Shown: in pieces, positions 51,563-61,800 of the stretch | Position numbering within the stretch: the stretch's first letter is position 1 | Layout of the letters: each line of letters opens with the position of its first letter | Assembly: GCA_900471485.1 (NCBI GenBank) | Contig: UCEU01000001.1 | Span: forward strand, 542,679-606,678 | From: Hyphomicrobiales bacterium | Lineage (GTDB): Bacteria > Pseudomonadota > Alphaproteobacteria > Rhizobiales > Rhizobiaceae | DNA: 64,000 nt | Direction: 5' to 3' | Position numbers and translations under genes: made by a program | Notes under the pieces: generated by a model | The model's input: the letters and a program-made list of their open reading frames with translations, nothing else | Told to the model about the DNA's origin: nothing | The model's database searches: none

Positions 51563-52707
51563 CAGGTGCGGCTGATGCCCGGAGCGACGTTGCGGTACCA
51601 GCCGTCGTTGATGGTGCTTTCCCAATCGCCGCTCGGGAAGGTCGGGATCGTCTTCGGAATGACATCCGCGTACTTCTGGCGCAGTTCGTCGGAAATGTGA
51701 TCCCAGGAGATACCCGGGAAGCCGCCGATCTCGGTGATGATCGCTTCCTGCATTTCCTTGGTCAGCAGGAACGCGGCGAGCTTCAGCGCCTCATCCTTGT
51801 TGGCGCCGTTGGTGAAAACCGTCATGCGCGAGAAGCCGCCGCAAAGCGCGAGATCGCCGAGCTGCACGAGGCCGGTGGTCTCCGGCAGCACGCCCTGCGC
51901 GATTGCCTGCAGGATCTGGTCCGACCAGACAGGCGTCATGGTGACGACGCCCTGCGCGAGCAGCTGGATCGACTGCGTGTTGCCGGCGGTATAGGCGCCC
52001 TTCTCGTACAGCGAAGGCGCGATGTCGTTGAGGATCGCCCATGCAGGCGTCAGCGTCTGCTGCGCGTAGTCGGCCGTGAAGTTGTCGATCTTGAACTTCT
52101 CCGGATCGCGGCCGTTGGCTTCATGGATGGCACGGCGAACGAAGTTACCGCCGGAGCCGCCCTTGTCGGGACGGTTGTAGATGAACTGGCCGGGGTTCGC
52201 CTTGATCCAGGCGACGAGGGCTTCCCAGGTCTTCGGAGCATCCTTCGGGTCGAGCTTGGTCTTGTCGTAGGCGAGCAGAACCTGCGATCCACGGTAGGGA
52301 AGCGAGTAAGGGCTGTCGACGCTGAGCGGATTGACGTTGCCGAAGCCTTCGATGTTTTCAGCCGAGAACTTGACCCAGAGGTTGGCGTCGATGCCACCTG
52401 CCGGCAGACGCGGGTCGAAGTGTTCGAAGATATCCGCCTGCGGATCGGTGTTCGTCTTCAAGGCGGCAAGCGCGCGGTCGGCGATGGCGCGAAGGCCGGT
52501 GTTGTCGCCGGCGTCGGTGATCTTGACGGCAGCTTCGGGGTGCGCCTTTTCGAAGGCCGGGCGAACGATGTTGTTCCAGAAATCGACGATGTTGGCGTCG
52601 GAACCACTATAAAGGTCGATCGTCTTGCCGGCGGCCGATGCGAAGCCGGGGAACGCCAGCAGGCCTGCGGCGGCCGAGGAAGTGACTAGAAATTCGCGTC
52701 TGTTCAT
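51562..52707 (-). CDS. ABC importer substrate-binding protein (Tat-type signal)
   Basis: 381 aa from ATG 52707. The N-terminus 'MNRREFLVTSSAAAGLLAF' is a twin-arginine-like signal followed by a hydrophobic stretch and an A-x-A site ('FASA'), so it may be exported folded. The mature protein is a type 2 periplasmic binding protein of the iron/polyamine/sugar-phosphate cluster ('IDLYSGSDANIVDFWNNIVR'). It leads the operon with two permeases, an ATPase and GDPD. The likely ligand is a glycerophosphodiester, inferred from the last gene. Confidence 0.88.
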   Translation of the reverse strand: MNRREFLVTSSAAAGLLAFPGFASAAGKTIDLYSGSDANIVDFWNNIVRPAFEKAHPEAAVKITDAGDNTGLRAIADRALAALKTNTDPQADIFEHFDPRLPAGGIDANLWVKFSAENIEGFGNVNPLSVDSPYSLPYRGSQVLLAYDKTKLDPKDAPKTWEALVAWIKANPGQFIYNRPDKGGSGGNFVRRAIHEANGRDPEKFKIDNFTADYAQQTLTPAWAILNDIAPSLYEKGAYTAGNTQSIQLLAQGVVTMTPVWSDQILQAIAQGVLPETTGLVQLGDLALCGGFSRMTVFTNGANKDEALKLAAFLLTKEMQEAIITEIGGFPGISWDHISDELRQKYADVIPKTIPTFPSGDWESTINDGWYRNVAPGISRT

Positions 52708-52817
52708 AGCGCTCTCCGTTCGATGTCGGGGCCCCGCCCCGGCTTGATCTGTCATAGGCTAGCTACCGCCGGCCCATGACACCGACATGACAGATCGGAG
52801 CGGATCAGCCATTTTAT

Positions 52818-52831
52818 TGCACAGCCGTGCA
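52818..52831. promoter_or_regulatory. TGCAC-N4-GTGCA inverted repeat upstream of the ABC/GDPD operon
   Basis: TGCACAGCCGTGCA has perfect 5-bp inverted arms and lies 111 bp upstream of the binding-protein ATG, in the 218-bp gap that separates this operon from recX. The flanks are AT-rich on the left. It could be an operator. NtrC sites have similar arms but wider spacing, so I do not assign a protein. Confidence 0.35.
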
Positions 52832-52925
52832 TCCGCACTGCATAACAAACGCGCGGCCATGCACGCACTGGCTCGCAAGCGCGCTCAAGATCGGATTTCC
52901 GGAATAGTTACGTCGAACCTGCGCG

Positions 52926-53477
52926 CTATGGACGCGGCCCGCTGAGGATGTCGTCGGCATCGTCGCGGCTCATGGCCATGACGGTCTTGCCAAGGCCGAA
53001 ACCGAAGCCGTTTCTGGCAAAGGCGGACATCTCCTTTGCCAGCCGCTTCTCGTCGGCATCCTCGCGCCGGAAGGGTCCCATCGCGCGCTTGCGGGCAAAG
53101 GCAACGGCGGCATAGAGATCATCGGCTTCCTCAAGCGCAACCGCGGCAATCTCGCGGCTGATCCCCTTGATCGCGAGCTTCTGGGCGATCATCCGCTTCG
53201 ACTTGCCTCCGCGAACGGCGGAGCGCGTGCTGATCTCGGCATAGGTGACATCGTTCAGCGCGCCTTGGTCATAGGCGAACTTCACGGCGGAATCCGCCAC
53301 CGCCTTCAGCTGCGTTTCGCTGATATCCTCGAACTTCTCCCTGGCCTTGCGGGTGATCGCGTCGAACAGCTGCTTCTCGGTCATCATGCGGCGCTCGAGC
53401 CGATAGATGGTCGAGTTGCGGGCCCAGCTGAGCATGCGCTTGGTGGGCAGGTCGGTATCGGTCACATCGTCGGGCAA
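52926..53477 (-). CDS. recX: RecX, regulatory protein of RecA
   Basis: 183 aa. RecX-type helical repeats are visible: 'AVKFAYDQGALNDVTYAEIS', 'RSAVRGGKSKRMIAQKLAIK' and 'VALEEADDLYAAVAFARKRA'. RecX binds RecA filaments and limits their activity. recA is not adjacent, as is common in rhizobia. The frame begins at TTG 53477; ATG 53435 is a shorter alternative, and neither has a clear ribosome site. It is divergent from prkA. Confidence 0.85.
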   Translation of the reverse strand: MPDDVTDTDLPTKRMLSWARNSTIYRLERRMMTEKQLFDAITRKAREKFEDISETQLKAVADSAVKFAYDQGALNDVTYAEISTRSAVRGGKSKRMIAQKLAIKGISREIAAVALEEADDLYAAVAFARKRAMGPFRREDADEKRLAKEMSAFARNGFGFGLGKTVMAMSRDDADDILSGPRP

Positions 53478-53784
53478 GGCGCACTCGAAAGTGGATTTTA
53501 TCTCGGTTGAAGCTATAGCGTCAGACGCTGTCGGCTGTCACGCGTGCGAAAATGGCAGCCAAAATGCCGGAACGTTACGCTCGTCACAAGATCGTTACAG
53601 AGAGCAACAAAAAGCGTTAGCACTGCGGCCTAATTGGCCTTACTCTCTCATTATAAAGCGGCCGAGTCGCCTACTCCGCCCCGGAAGACATATCGCCTCT
53701 CGTTGCGGTTTTCCCATTCGGTCACTTTTTTGACTGCGCGTAAGTATTTGAATGAACTAACGGTCGTCTGCACCGTTCAGTAAT
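53478..53784. other. 307-bp intergenic region between recX and prkA
   Basis: No gene is supported. It must hold the divergent promoters of recX and prkA. A GGAAC at 53569-53573 with a CGTT downstream was examined as an EcfG-type promoter, but the spacing is too long. No clear hairpin or repeat was seen. Confidence 0.5.
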
Positions 53785-55791
53785 ATGAGCGAGCCTCCAC
53801 GCAGCGATCCCCGTTTCAAACAACTGGCCGCGGGTGAGATGATGCAGAAAAGCGAAAATGACGTCTTCGACCTGTTCTCGGAGATCTATACCAGCACAGC
53901 ACAGGAAGAGTTGAGCCTGCAGGAATACCTGCTGGCATGCCGCGACGACAAGCGGATGTATGCCACGGCGCAGGAGCGGATGGTCGAAGCCATCGGCGAG
54001 CCGACCTTGATCGATACCAGCGCCGATGAGCGTCTGGGCAGGATTTTTTCGAACAGAACCGTGAAGATTTATCCGGCCTTCGCCGATTTCTATGGGATGG
54101 AGGATACCATAGAACGGATCGTCGGCTATTTCCGCTACGCCGCGCAAGGCCTGGAAGAACGCAAGCAGATTCTCTACCTGCTCGGTCCCGTGGGAGGCGG
54201 CAAGTCATCACTGGCAGAGCGGCTGAAGAAGCTGATGGAGCGCCAGCCGATCTACACGCTGGCGATCAACGGGCAGATCAGCCCGGTTTTCGAATCCCCG
54301 CTGGGGCTTTTCCATCCTGACCGCATGGCCGACCTGCTGGAGGATAAATACGGCATCGCCCGGCGCCGCCTCACCGGCCTGATCTCACCCTGGGCAACCA
54401 AGCGCCTGGATGAGATCGGCGGCGACATTTCGAAGTTCAGCGTGGTCAAGCTCACGCCGTCGAGGCTGCGGCAGATCGCGATCGCCAAGACCGAGCCCGG
54501 TGACGAAAACAATCAGGACGTTTCGGCACTCGTCGGCAAGGTCGATATTCGCCAGCTCGAAAACTACAGCCAGGCCGACCCTGACGCCTACTCCTACAGC
54601 GGCGGTCTCAATCGCACGACGCAGGGCCTTCTCGAATTCGTCGAAATGTTCAAGGCGCCGATCAAGGTGCTGCACCCACTGCTGACCGCAACGCAGGAAG
54701 GCAGCTATAACGGCACGGAGAATTTCGGGGCCTTCCCGTTCCAGGGGATCGTCGTTGCCCACTCGAACGAATCGGAGTGGCTGCAGTTCAAGAACAACAA
54801 GAACAACGAGGCCTTCCTCGACCGCATCCTGGTCGTGAAGGTGCCTTATTGCCTGCGGGTGACGGAAGAGCGGCTGATCTACGAAAAGCTGCTGCGTGAA
54901 AGCGAGCTCGCCAAGAGCCCCTGCGCGCCTGAGGTCCTCGAAAATCTCAGCCGCTTCACTGTGTCGACACGGCTTGCCCGCCACGAGAATTCGCCGCTCT
55001 ACACCAAGATGCGCGTCTATGACGGCGAGAACCTGAAGGACACGGATCCCAAGGCCAAGTCCGTTCAGGAATATCGCGACGCTGCCGGCGTCGATGAGGG
55101 CATGACCGGCATCAGCACCCGCTTTGCCTTCAAGGTTCTGTCGGAAACCTTCAATTACGACACGAAGGAGGTTGCCGCCGATCCTGTGCACCTGATGTAC
55201 ATCATGGAGCAGGCGATCCGACGCGAACAGTTCCCGAAGGAAATCGAGGCAAGCTATCTCGACTTCATCAAGTCCGAACTCGCGGCACGCTATGCCGAGT
55301 TCATCGGGCATGAGATCCAGAAAGCCTATCTCGAATCTTACAGCGAATACGGACAGAACCTCTTCGATCGCTATATCTCCTATGCGGATGCCTGGCTCGA
55401 GGATCAGGACTACAAGGACGCCGATACCGGCCAGATCCTCAACCGTGAGATCCTGGACAGCGAACTGTCGCAGATCGAGAAACCCGCAGGCATCGCCAAC
55501 CCCAAGGACTTCCGCAACGAGGTGGTGAAGTTCACGCTTCGCGCAAGAGCCCGCAACAACGGACGCAACCCGTCCTGGACCAGCTACGAGAAGCTGCGCG
55601 AGGTGATCGAGAAGCGGATGTTCGGGCAGGTCGAGGATCTGCTCCCGGTCATCAGCTTCGGCTCGAAGAAGGACAGCTCCACCGAGAAGCAGCATGCCGA
55701 GTTCGTGCAGCGCATGACCGAGCGGGGTTATACGGCGCGGCAGGTGCGGCGACTGGTGGATTGGTACATGCGGGTCAACAAGGCCGGCTGA
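53785..55791 (+). CDS. prkA: PrkA/YeaG-family serine protein kinase
   Basis: 668 aa. The N-terminal AAA-like domain has Walker A 'GPVGGGKSS' (134-142) and 'NGQISPVFESPLGLFHPD'; the C-terminal PrkA kinase domain has 'AFPFQGIVVAHSNESEWLQF'. In E. coli YeaG forms a stress and starvation kinase with YeaH. ATG 53785 has no clear ribosome site; Met19/20 (53839/53842) would give a protein nearer E. coli length. It is the first gene of prkA-yeaH-spoVR, with 25 bp before the next gene. Confidence 0.93.
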   Translation: MSEPPRSDPRFKQLAAGEMMQKSENDVFDLFSEIYTSTAQEELSLQEYLLACRDDKRMYATAQERMVEAIGEPTLIDTSADERLGRIFSNRTVKIYPAFADFYGMEDTIERIVGYFRYAAQGLEERKQILYLLGPVGGGKSSLAERLKKLMERQPIYTLAINGQISPVFESPLGLFHPDRMADLLEDKYGIARRRLTGLISPWATKRLDEIGGDISKFSVVKLTPSRLRQIAIAKTEPGDENNQDVSALVGKVDIRQLENYSQADPDAYSYSGGLNRTTQGLLEFVEMFKAPIKVLHPLLTATQEGSYNGTENFGAFPFQGIVVAHSNESEWLQFKNNKNNEAFLDRILVVKVPYCLRVTEERLIYEKLLRESELAKSPCAPEVLENLSRFTVSTRLARHENSPLYTKMRVYDGENLKDTDPKAKSVQEYRDAAGVDEGMTGISTRFAFKVLSETFNYDTKEVAADPVHLMYIMEQAIRREQFPKEIEASYLDFIKSELAARYAEFIGHEIQKAYLESYSEYGQNLFDRYISYADAWLEDQDYKDADTGQILNREILDSELSQIEKPAGIANPKDFRNEVVKFTLRARARNNGRNPSWTSYEKLREVIEKRMFGQVEDLLPVISFGSKKDSSTEKQHAEFVQRMTERGYTARQVRRLVDWYMRVNKAG

Positions 55792-55816
55792 CGCTGCCGA
55801 AGCGGGGGATTGGCAG

Positions 55817-57136
55817 ATGCCGAATTTCATCGATCGGAGGCTCAATCCGAAGGATAAGAGCCTCGGCAATCGTCAGCGTTTCCTGAACCGTGCGCGCGAG
55901 GAACTAAAGCGCACGATCAAGGAACAGGTCAAATCCGACAAGATAGCCGATGTCGATGCCGCGCATGGCGTTCCCATGCCGGCACGCGGTGCCGGCGAGC
56001 CGACATTCCAGCCGGCTCCCGGTGTCGGCGACCGGCAGTTCGTGCTTCCCGGCAACAAGGAGTTCATGGCGGGCGACCGACTGCCCAAGCCCAGCGGCGG
56101 ACAGGGCGGTGGCAATGGCGGCACCGGCGGTCAGGGCGGAAGCGACGACGAGTTCCAGTTTATCCTGTCGCGTGAGGAAGTGCTCGACCTGTTCTTCGAG
56201 GATCTTGAACTTCCCGACATGGTGAAGCTCAATCTCAAGGAAACGGTGACCTTCAAGCCCCGGCGCGTGGGCTTCACCACAGCAGGCACGCCGACCAACA
56301 TCAATGTCGGCCGCACCATGCGCAACAGCTTCGGCCGCCGCATCGCCCTGCAGCGGCCGAGCGAGGCGAGCCTCAATGCGCTTGCCGAGAAAATCATGCT
56401 TCTCGAACAGGTCAACGAACCATCCGCGCAGCAGCGCCGGGAACTGCAGGCGCTGCGCGAGGAACTGAAGGACCTCGAACGCCGGCGTCGGCGCATTGCC
56501 TATGTCGATCCGGTCGATATCCGCTTCAACCGCTTCGAGCGGCAACCCCTGCCCAATGCCAGCGCGGTGATGTTCTGCCTCATGGACGTGTCGGCCTCCA
56601 TGGGAGAGCGCGAGAAGGACCTCGCCAAGCGCTTCTTCGTGCTGCTGCACCTCTTCCTCAAGCGGCGCTACGACCGCATCGACATCGTCTTCATCCGCCA
56701 CACCGACGAGGCCCGCGAGGTGGATGAGGAAACGTTCTTCTACAGCCGGCAGAGCGGCGGCACCGTCGTCTCCACCGCACTGGAAGAGATGCTGCGCGTG
56801 ATCGAGGAGCGCTATCCGGCGGATATCTGGAACATCTATGCCGCCCAGGCCTCGGACGGCGACAACATCAGCGGCGATTCCGACCGTTGCGCCTCGCTGT
56901 TGCGCGGCCCGCTTATGCGGCTTTGCCAATATTACGCCTATGTCGAAATCCTCGACGAGCGGGAAACGGAGATTTTCGGCGCCACCGATAACGGCACCTC
57001 GCTCTGGCGGGCCTATCGCGCGGTGGATGGCGAAGTGCCGAATTTCCAGATGGCCCGCATCGCACGCCCGGCCGATATCTACCCTGTCTTCCGCAAGCTC
57101 TTCACCCGGCAGGCGGCGGTGCAGGCGCGCAAGTGA
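55817..57136 (+). CDS. yeaH: YeaH/YhbH-family (DUF444) protein with VWA-like domain
   Basis: 439 aa. An N-terminal basic helix ('IDRRLNPKDKSLGNRQRFLN') is typical of YeaH. A Gly-rich linker occurs at about 95-110. The C-terminal domain has a MIDAS-like 'MFCLMDVSASMGEREKDLAK' (DxSxS) and 'SQ/RQSGGTVVSTALEEML', as in von Willebrand A folds. It works with the PrkA kinase in stress response. It is the middle gene of the conserved trio and is followed after 15 bp by spoVR. Confidence 0.93.
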   Translation: MPNFIDRRLNPKDKSLGNRQRFLNRAREELKRTIKEQVKSDKIADVDAAHGVPMPARGAGEPTFQPAPGVGDRQFVLPGNKEFMAGDRLPKPSGGQGGGNGGTGGQGGSDDEFQFILSREEVLDLFFEDLELPDMVKLNLKETVTFKPRRVGFTTAGTPTNINVGRTMRNSFGRRIALQRPSEASLNALAEKIMLLEQVNEPSAQQRRELQALREELKDLERRRRRIAYVDPVDIRFNRFERQPLPNASAVMFCLMDVSASMGEREKDLAKRFFVLLHLFLKRRYDRIDIVFIRHTDEAREVDEETFFYSRQSGGTVVSTALEEMLRVIEERYPADIWNIYAAQASDGDNISGDSDRCASLLRGPLMRLCQYYAYVEILDERETEIFGATDNGTSLWRAYRAVDGEVPNFQMARIARPADIYPVFRKLFTRQAAVQARK

Positions 57137-57151
57137 AAGAAGAAGAGACAC

Positions 57152-58693
57152 ATGGCGAAACGCACGACGTCCGATCTGCTGTTTCACGGTTCCGACTGGA
57201 ATTTCGCGACCATCTCGCGTGCCTATGACGCGATCGAGACCATCGCCCTCAACGAGATGGGTCTCGACGTCTATCCCAACCAGCTTGAGATCATCTCGTC
57301 CGAGCAGATGCTGGACGCCTATTCCTCCGTCGGCATGCCGCTGATGTATCAACACTGGTCCTTCGGCAAGCGCTTCGTCTACGAGGAAAGCTCCTATCGC
57401 AAGGGGCACCGCGGCCTCGCCTATGAGATAGTCATCAACTCGAACCCCTGCATCACCTACCTCATGGAAGAAAACACCATGGCGATGCAGACGCTTGTGA
57501 CGGCGCATGCCGCCTTCGGCCATAACCACTTCTTCAAGAACAACTATTTGTTCAGGCAGTGGACCGACGCCGGCGCGATCCTGAGCTACATGGACTTCGC
57601 CAAGAAATATATCTCCAAGTGCGAGGAGCGACATGGAACAGAGGCCGTGGAAGCCGTGCTCGATTCCGCCCATGCTTTGATGGACCAGGGCGTGTTCCGC
57701 TATCGCCGCCCGCCGCGCCTCTCCTCCGAGAAAGTCAGGGAGCGGGCGCGTGAGCGCCTGGAATATGAGGAGCAGACCTACAGCGACCTGTGGCGCACCC
57801 TGCCGCTCGCGACCGAAACGCATAACCACGAAGAGGCCGAGCGGGACGCATCGGAACGCAAGAAGGCGTTAAAGCTTCCGGAGGAAAACCTTCTCTACTT
57901 CCTTGAAAAACATAGCCTCATTCTAGACCCATGGCAGCGCGAGCTGTTGCGCATCGTGCGCGTCATCGCGCAATATTTCTATCCGCAGCGCCAGACCAAG
58001 GTGATGAACGAGGGCTGCGCGACCTATGTGCACTACACCATCATCAACCGGCTTTTCGAGCAGGGCAAGCTCAGCGAAGGCGTCATGCTGGAGCTGCTGC
58101 ACAGCCATTCCAACGTCGTCTTCCAGCCTGGCTACGATGACCGCCGCTTCTCCGGCATCAATCCCTATGCGCTCGGCTTTGCGATGATGCAGGACATCGA
58201 GCGCATCTGCACGGAGCCGACAGCCGAGGACCGCGACTGGTTTCCCTCCTTTGCCGGCAACAACGACCCGAAGGGAACGCTGCTCGATGCCTGGGCCAAC
58301 CATCGCGACGAATCCTTCATCCTGCAGTATCTGAGCCCGGCGATGATGCGAAAGTTCCGGTTGTTCCTGTTGTCCGACCGTGCCGGCGACAATTACAGCG
58401 AGATCAGCTCGATCCATAACGAGCGCGGCTATGCCGCCGTCCGCTCAGGTCTCGCGCAAAGCTACGACGTCGCCGCACGCCAACCCGATATCCAGGTGGT
58501 CGATGTCGATCTCCTCGGCGACCGGCGGCTTCGCCTGCAGCACAATGTCAGGCATGGCGTGCTGCTCGAAGAGCGCAGCCGCGACGAAACGATGAAGCAC
58601 GTCCGGCATCTGTGGGGCTACGGCGTCAGTCTTGTCGGTATCGACGATGTCACGGGCACCACGCTCTACGAGTGCACAACCGACGATATCTGA
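57152..58693 (+). CDS. spoVR: SpoVR/YcgB-family protein
   Basis: 513 aa. Strong SpoVR stretches are present: 'MPLMYQHWSFGKRFVYEESS', 'YEIVINSNPCITYLMEENTM', 'FGHNHFFKNNYLF' and 'NEGCATYVHYTIINRLFEQG'. The His/Glu-rich segments are conserved in the family. In Bacillus it affects the spore cortex; in Gram-negatives it goes with prkA and yeaH and its biochemistry is unknown. It is the last gene of the trio. Confidence 0.94.
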   Translation: MAKRTTSDLLFHGSDWNFATISRAYDAIETIALNEMGLDVYPNQLEIISSEQMLDAYSSVGMPLMYQHWSFGKRFVYEESSYRKGHRGLAYEIVINSNPCITYLMEENTMAMQTLVTAHAAFGHNHFFKNNYLFRQWTDAGAILSYMDFAKKYISKCEERHGTEAVEAVLDSAHALMDQGVFRYRRPPRLSSEKVRERARERLEYEEQTYSDLWRTLPLATETHNHEEAERDASERKKALKLPEENLLYFLEKHSLILDPWQRELLRIVRVIAQYFYPQRQTKVMNEGCATYVHYTIINRLFEQGKLSEGVMLELLHSHSNVVFQPGYDDRRFSGINPYALGFAMMQDIERICTEPTAEDRDWFPSFAGNNDPKGTLLDAWANHRDESFILQYLSPAMMRKFRLFLLSDRAGDNYSEISSIHNERGYAAVRSGLAQSYDVAARQPDIQVVDVDLLGDRRLRLQHNVRHGVLLEERSRDETMKHVRHLWGYGVSLVGIDDVTGTTLYECTTDDI

Positions 58694-58716
58694 CGGTATC
58701 CAGCCTAGATGTTTAG

Positions 58717-58734
58717 CCCCTCCCCCTTGTAGGG
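58717..58734 (+). repeat. Interspersed CCCCTCCCCCTTGTAGGG repeat, copy 1
   Basis: An 18-bp element, matched at 17 of 18 positions by the last 18 bases of the window (63983-64000). Both copies lie in intergenic DNA flanking the tetR-RND block. It is probably the edge of a larger interspersed repeat. Confidence 0.6.
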
Positions 58735-58772
58735 AGTGGTTCCCAAACTCTGAAGGAGCTGCACGTCCAGTC

Positions 58773-58799
58773 CTCCACCGAAGGTGGAGTTTCATCTTG
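58773..58799 (+). terminator. Possible terminator of the prkA-yeaH-spoVR operon
   Basis: A perfect 7-bp stem CTCCACC/GGTGGAG (58773-58779, 58783-58789) with a GAA loop is followed by TTTCATCTT, 80 bp after the spoVR stop. The T-run is weak. The hairpin may instead be part of the interspersed repeat that starts at about 58717. Confidence 0.45.
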
Positions 58800-58801
58800 C
58801 T

Positions 58802-58835
58802 TAAAATAAAAACGGCGCGGTTCTCACCGCGCCGT
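58802..58835 (-). terminator. Intrinsic terminator of the tetR-RND operon
   Basis: A perfect 9-bp GC-rich stem (58812-58820 with 58827-58835) and 6-nt loop. On the minus strand it is followed by TTTTATTTTAA. It lies 9 bp past the permease stop codon. Textbook form. Confidence 0.88.
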
Positions 58836-58843
58836 CCACATTC

Positions 58844-61800
58844 TCACTCCGCGGCAATCGCCGGCGGATGCCGGTCGTCGGTCGCCTCGTTGCTGTTGGA
58901 ATGCCCTTCCCCGCTCTCCGCCACCTTCGGCTCCTTGCCGAAGAACAGCGCGTAGGCCGCCGGCAGCACCAGGATCGTCAGCACCGTGGCGACCAGGATG
59001 CCGCCCATCATGGCGTAGGCCAGCGGCCCCCAGAAGACGCCGCGCGAAATCGGGATCAGCGCCAGAACGGCCGTCAGCGCCGTCAGCATGATCGGGCGGA
59101 AACGGCGCACGGCCGCACCGACGATCGCTTCCTGCCGGTGCATGCCCGCCTTGATGTCCTGGTCGATCTGGTCGATCAGGATGATCGAGTTGCGGATGAT
59201 GATACCGAGCAGCGCGATGACGCCGAGGATGGCGACGAAGCCGAAGGGCGCGCCGGAGATCAGGAGCGCGGCGGCAGCGCCGATGATCCCGAGCGGACCG
59301 GTTGCCAGCACCAGCATCGCCTTGCCGAAGTGCTGCAGCTGCGCCATCAGAAGCAACACGATCACGACGAGCATGATCGGCGCCTTGGCAGCGATCGAGG
59401 CCTGGCTTTCGGCCGAATCCTCGGCACCGCCCTGGATCTCCACCTTGTAGCCGGCAGGCAGGCTGTCGCGCAGCGGCTTCAGATCGGCATACATCTTCAT
59501 GACCACGTCGTTCGACTGCACGTCGTCAGGCAACGTCGCGCGGATGCTGATCGTCGGCAGGCGGTCACGCCGCCACTCGATGCCCTGTTCAAGAACAGGC
59601 ACCACCTTGGCGATCTGCGCGACCGGCACGAACCCACCGAAATCCGTCGGCACATAGACCGAGTTGACGGCCGACAGCAGCGAGCGATTGGCATCCGGCT
59701 CGCGGGCAACGATCGAAACCGTCTCCTCGCCGTCGCGGAAATCGTCGAGCGGCGCGCCGGACATCGCGGTCTGCAGCATCTGGCGAACGCGCTGCGAGGT
59801 GACGCCGAGCGCACGGGCGCGGTCTTGGTCGATCACCAGCTTCATCGCCGGCACCTGCTCCAGCCAGTCGTCGTGGATGGCGCCGAGCAGCGGATTTTCC
59901 TGGAACTTCGCCTTCACCTCGTCGGCGATCTTGCGGACTTCCTGGCGATCCGGACCCATGACGCGCATCTGCACCGGCCAACCTGTCGGCGGGCCAAGGA
60001 AGAGACGATCGACCTTGCCACGGATATCGGGGAAGTCTTCGGCGAGAATGGTCCTGAGCTTGACGATCAGCCGTTCGCGGGCTGGTTCGTCATTGGCCAT
60101 GATCAGGAGCTGCGCAAAGTTCGGGTTCGGAAGCTGCTGGTCGAGCGGGAGGAAGAAGCGCGGCGCGCCCTCGCCGATATAGGTGGCGACGAACTTCTTG
60201 TCCTTGTCGTCCATGATCTTAGCTTCGAGCGCCTTCGATTGCGTCTCGACTTCCTTGATGCTGGTGCCCTCGGGCAGCCAGAGATCGACGAGGATTTCGG
60301 GACGCGAGGACTGCGGGAAGAAGTTCTGCGGAATGAACTGGAAGGCCCATAAGCTGGTGGCAAAGGTGACCAGCGTCATGGCAACGACGATGATGCGATG
60401 GCGGACCGCCCAGCCGACCGTCGATCGCAGCCGGCGATAGAAGCTGGTGTCGAAGGCGTCATGATGCTCGCCGCCGGCATGCTTGCGCTGCTTCAGGATC
60501 ATGTAGCCGAGCCACGGCGTGAAATAGACCGCGACGAACCACGAGACCACGAGCGCGATACCGACCACGTAGAACAGCGTGCGGACATACTCGCCGGCGG
60601 TCGATTCCGCGAAGCCGACCGGGATGAAGCCGGCGGTGGTGATCAGTGTGCCCGTCAGCATCGGGAAGGCGGTCGAGGAATAGGCGAAACTCGCCGCCTC
60701 GATCTTCACCAGCCCCTCTTCGAGCTTTCGCTCCATCAACTCGACCACGATCATCGCGTCGTCGACGAGCAGCCCGAGGGCGATGATCAGCGCGCCCAGC
60801 GAAATTCGCTGCAGGTCGATACCGAGCTCGTACATGATGGCGAAGGTCGCGGCCAGCACCAGCGGAATGGCGATGGCGATCACGAGGCCCGAGCGCCAGC
60901 CGATCGACAGGAACGAGACGATCAGAACGATGACTAGCGCTTCGCCGAGCGCATGCATGAACTCGCTCACCGCATCGGTGACGACATCGGGCTGGTTGGA
61001 AATCTGGTCGACGGCCACGCCGTAGGGCAGCGATTCCTCGAAGTGCTTGTAGGTCGCCTCGACATCCTTGCCGACATCGGTGACCTTGTAGCCCTTGGCC
61101 ATGACGACGCCGACCTGGACGCTCTCATGACCGTTGAAGCGGTATTTCTTCTGATAGGGATCTTCGAGACCGGAATAGACGGTGGCGATATCGCCGAGGC
61201 GCGTCACCTGGTTGCCGGCCTTGAGCCGGAGCTCGCGGATATCCTCCGCCCGCGTCACGTCGCCTTCGACGGCGATACGCACCGAGCGCGTGCCGGTATC
61301 GACCGAGCCCGCCGGATCGACGCTGTTCTGGCCCTTGATGGCGTTCTGCAGGTCGACGATCGTCAGCCCGCGCTCGGCGAGCGCCTTGGAGGAGACGTCG
61401 ATATAGATCTTCTCCGGCTGATCGCCGATGATCACGGCCTTCTCGACACCCGGCGTCGTCAGCAGCATGTCGCGCGCCTGGATCGCGAACTTCTTCAGCT
61501 CGGGATAGCTGTAGCCGTCGCCGCTGATCGAATGCAGCGTGATGAAGGTGTCGCCGAATTCGTCGTTGAAATAGGGACCGAGCAGGCCCTCCGGCAATTC
61601 GCTGGAGATATCGCCGACCTTCTTGCGCACCTGGTAGAAGGCATCGGCGACCTGTGCCGCGTTGGTGTCACCCTTGACCTGCAGGGTGATGACGGCGGAA
61701 CCGGCGCGCGTATAGGACTTCACCCAGTCGATATGCGGGGTTTCCTGCAGCTTACGCTCGATCTTGTTGACCACCTGGTCTTCCATCTCCTGGATGGACG

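Noticed and set aside
52818..52831. NtrC binding site upstream of the ABC/GDPD operon
   Set aside because: Arms resemble NtrC half-sites but the spacing is about 3 bp too short and no sigma-54 promoter was seen nearby.
53569..53596. GGAAC...CGTT as an EcfG/RpoE2-type stress promoter for prkA
   Set aside because: The spacer before CGTT is 19 nt, two to three longer than the known consensus, and there is no second match.
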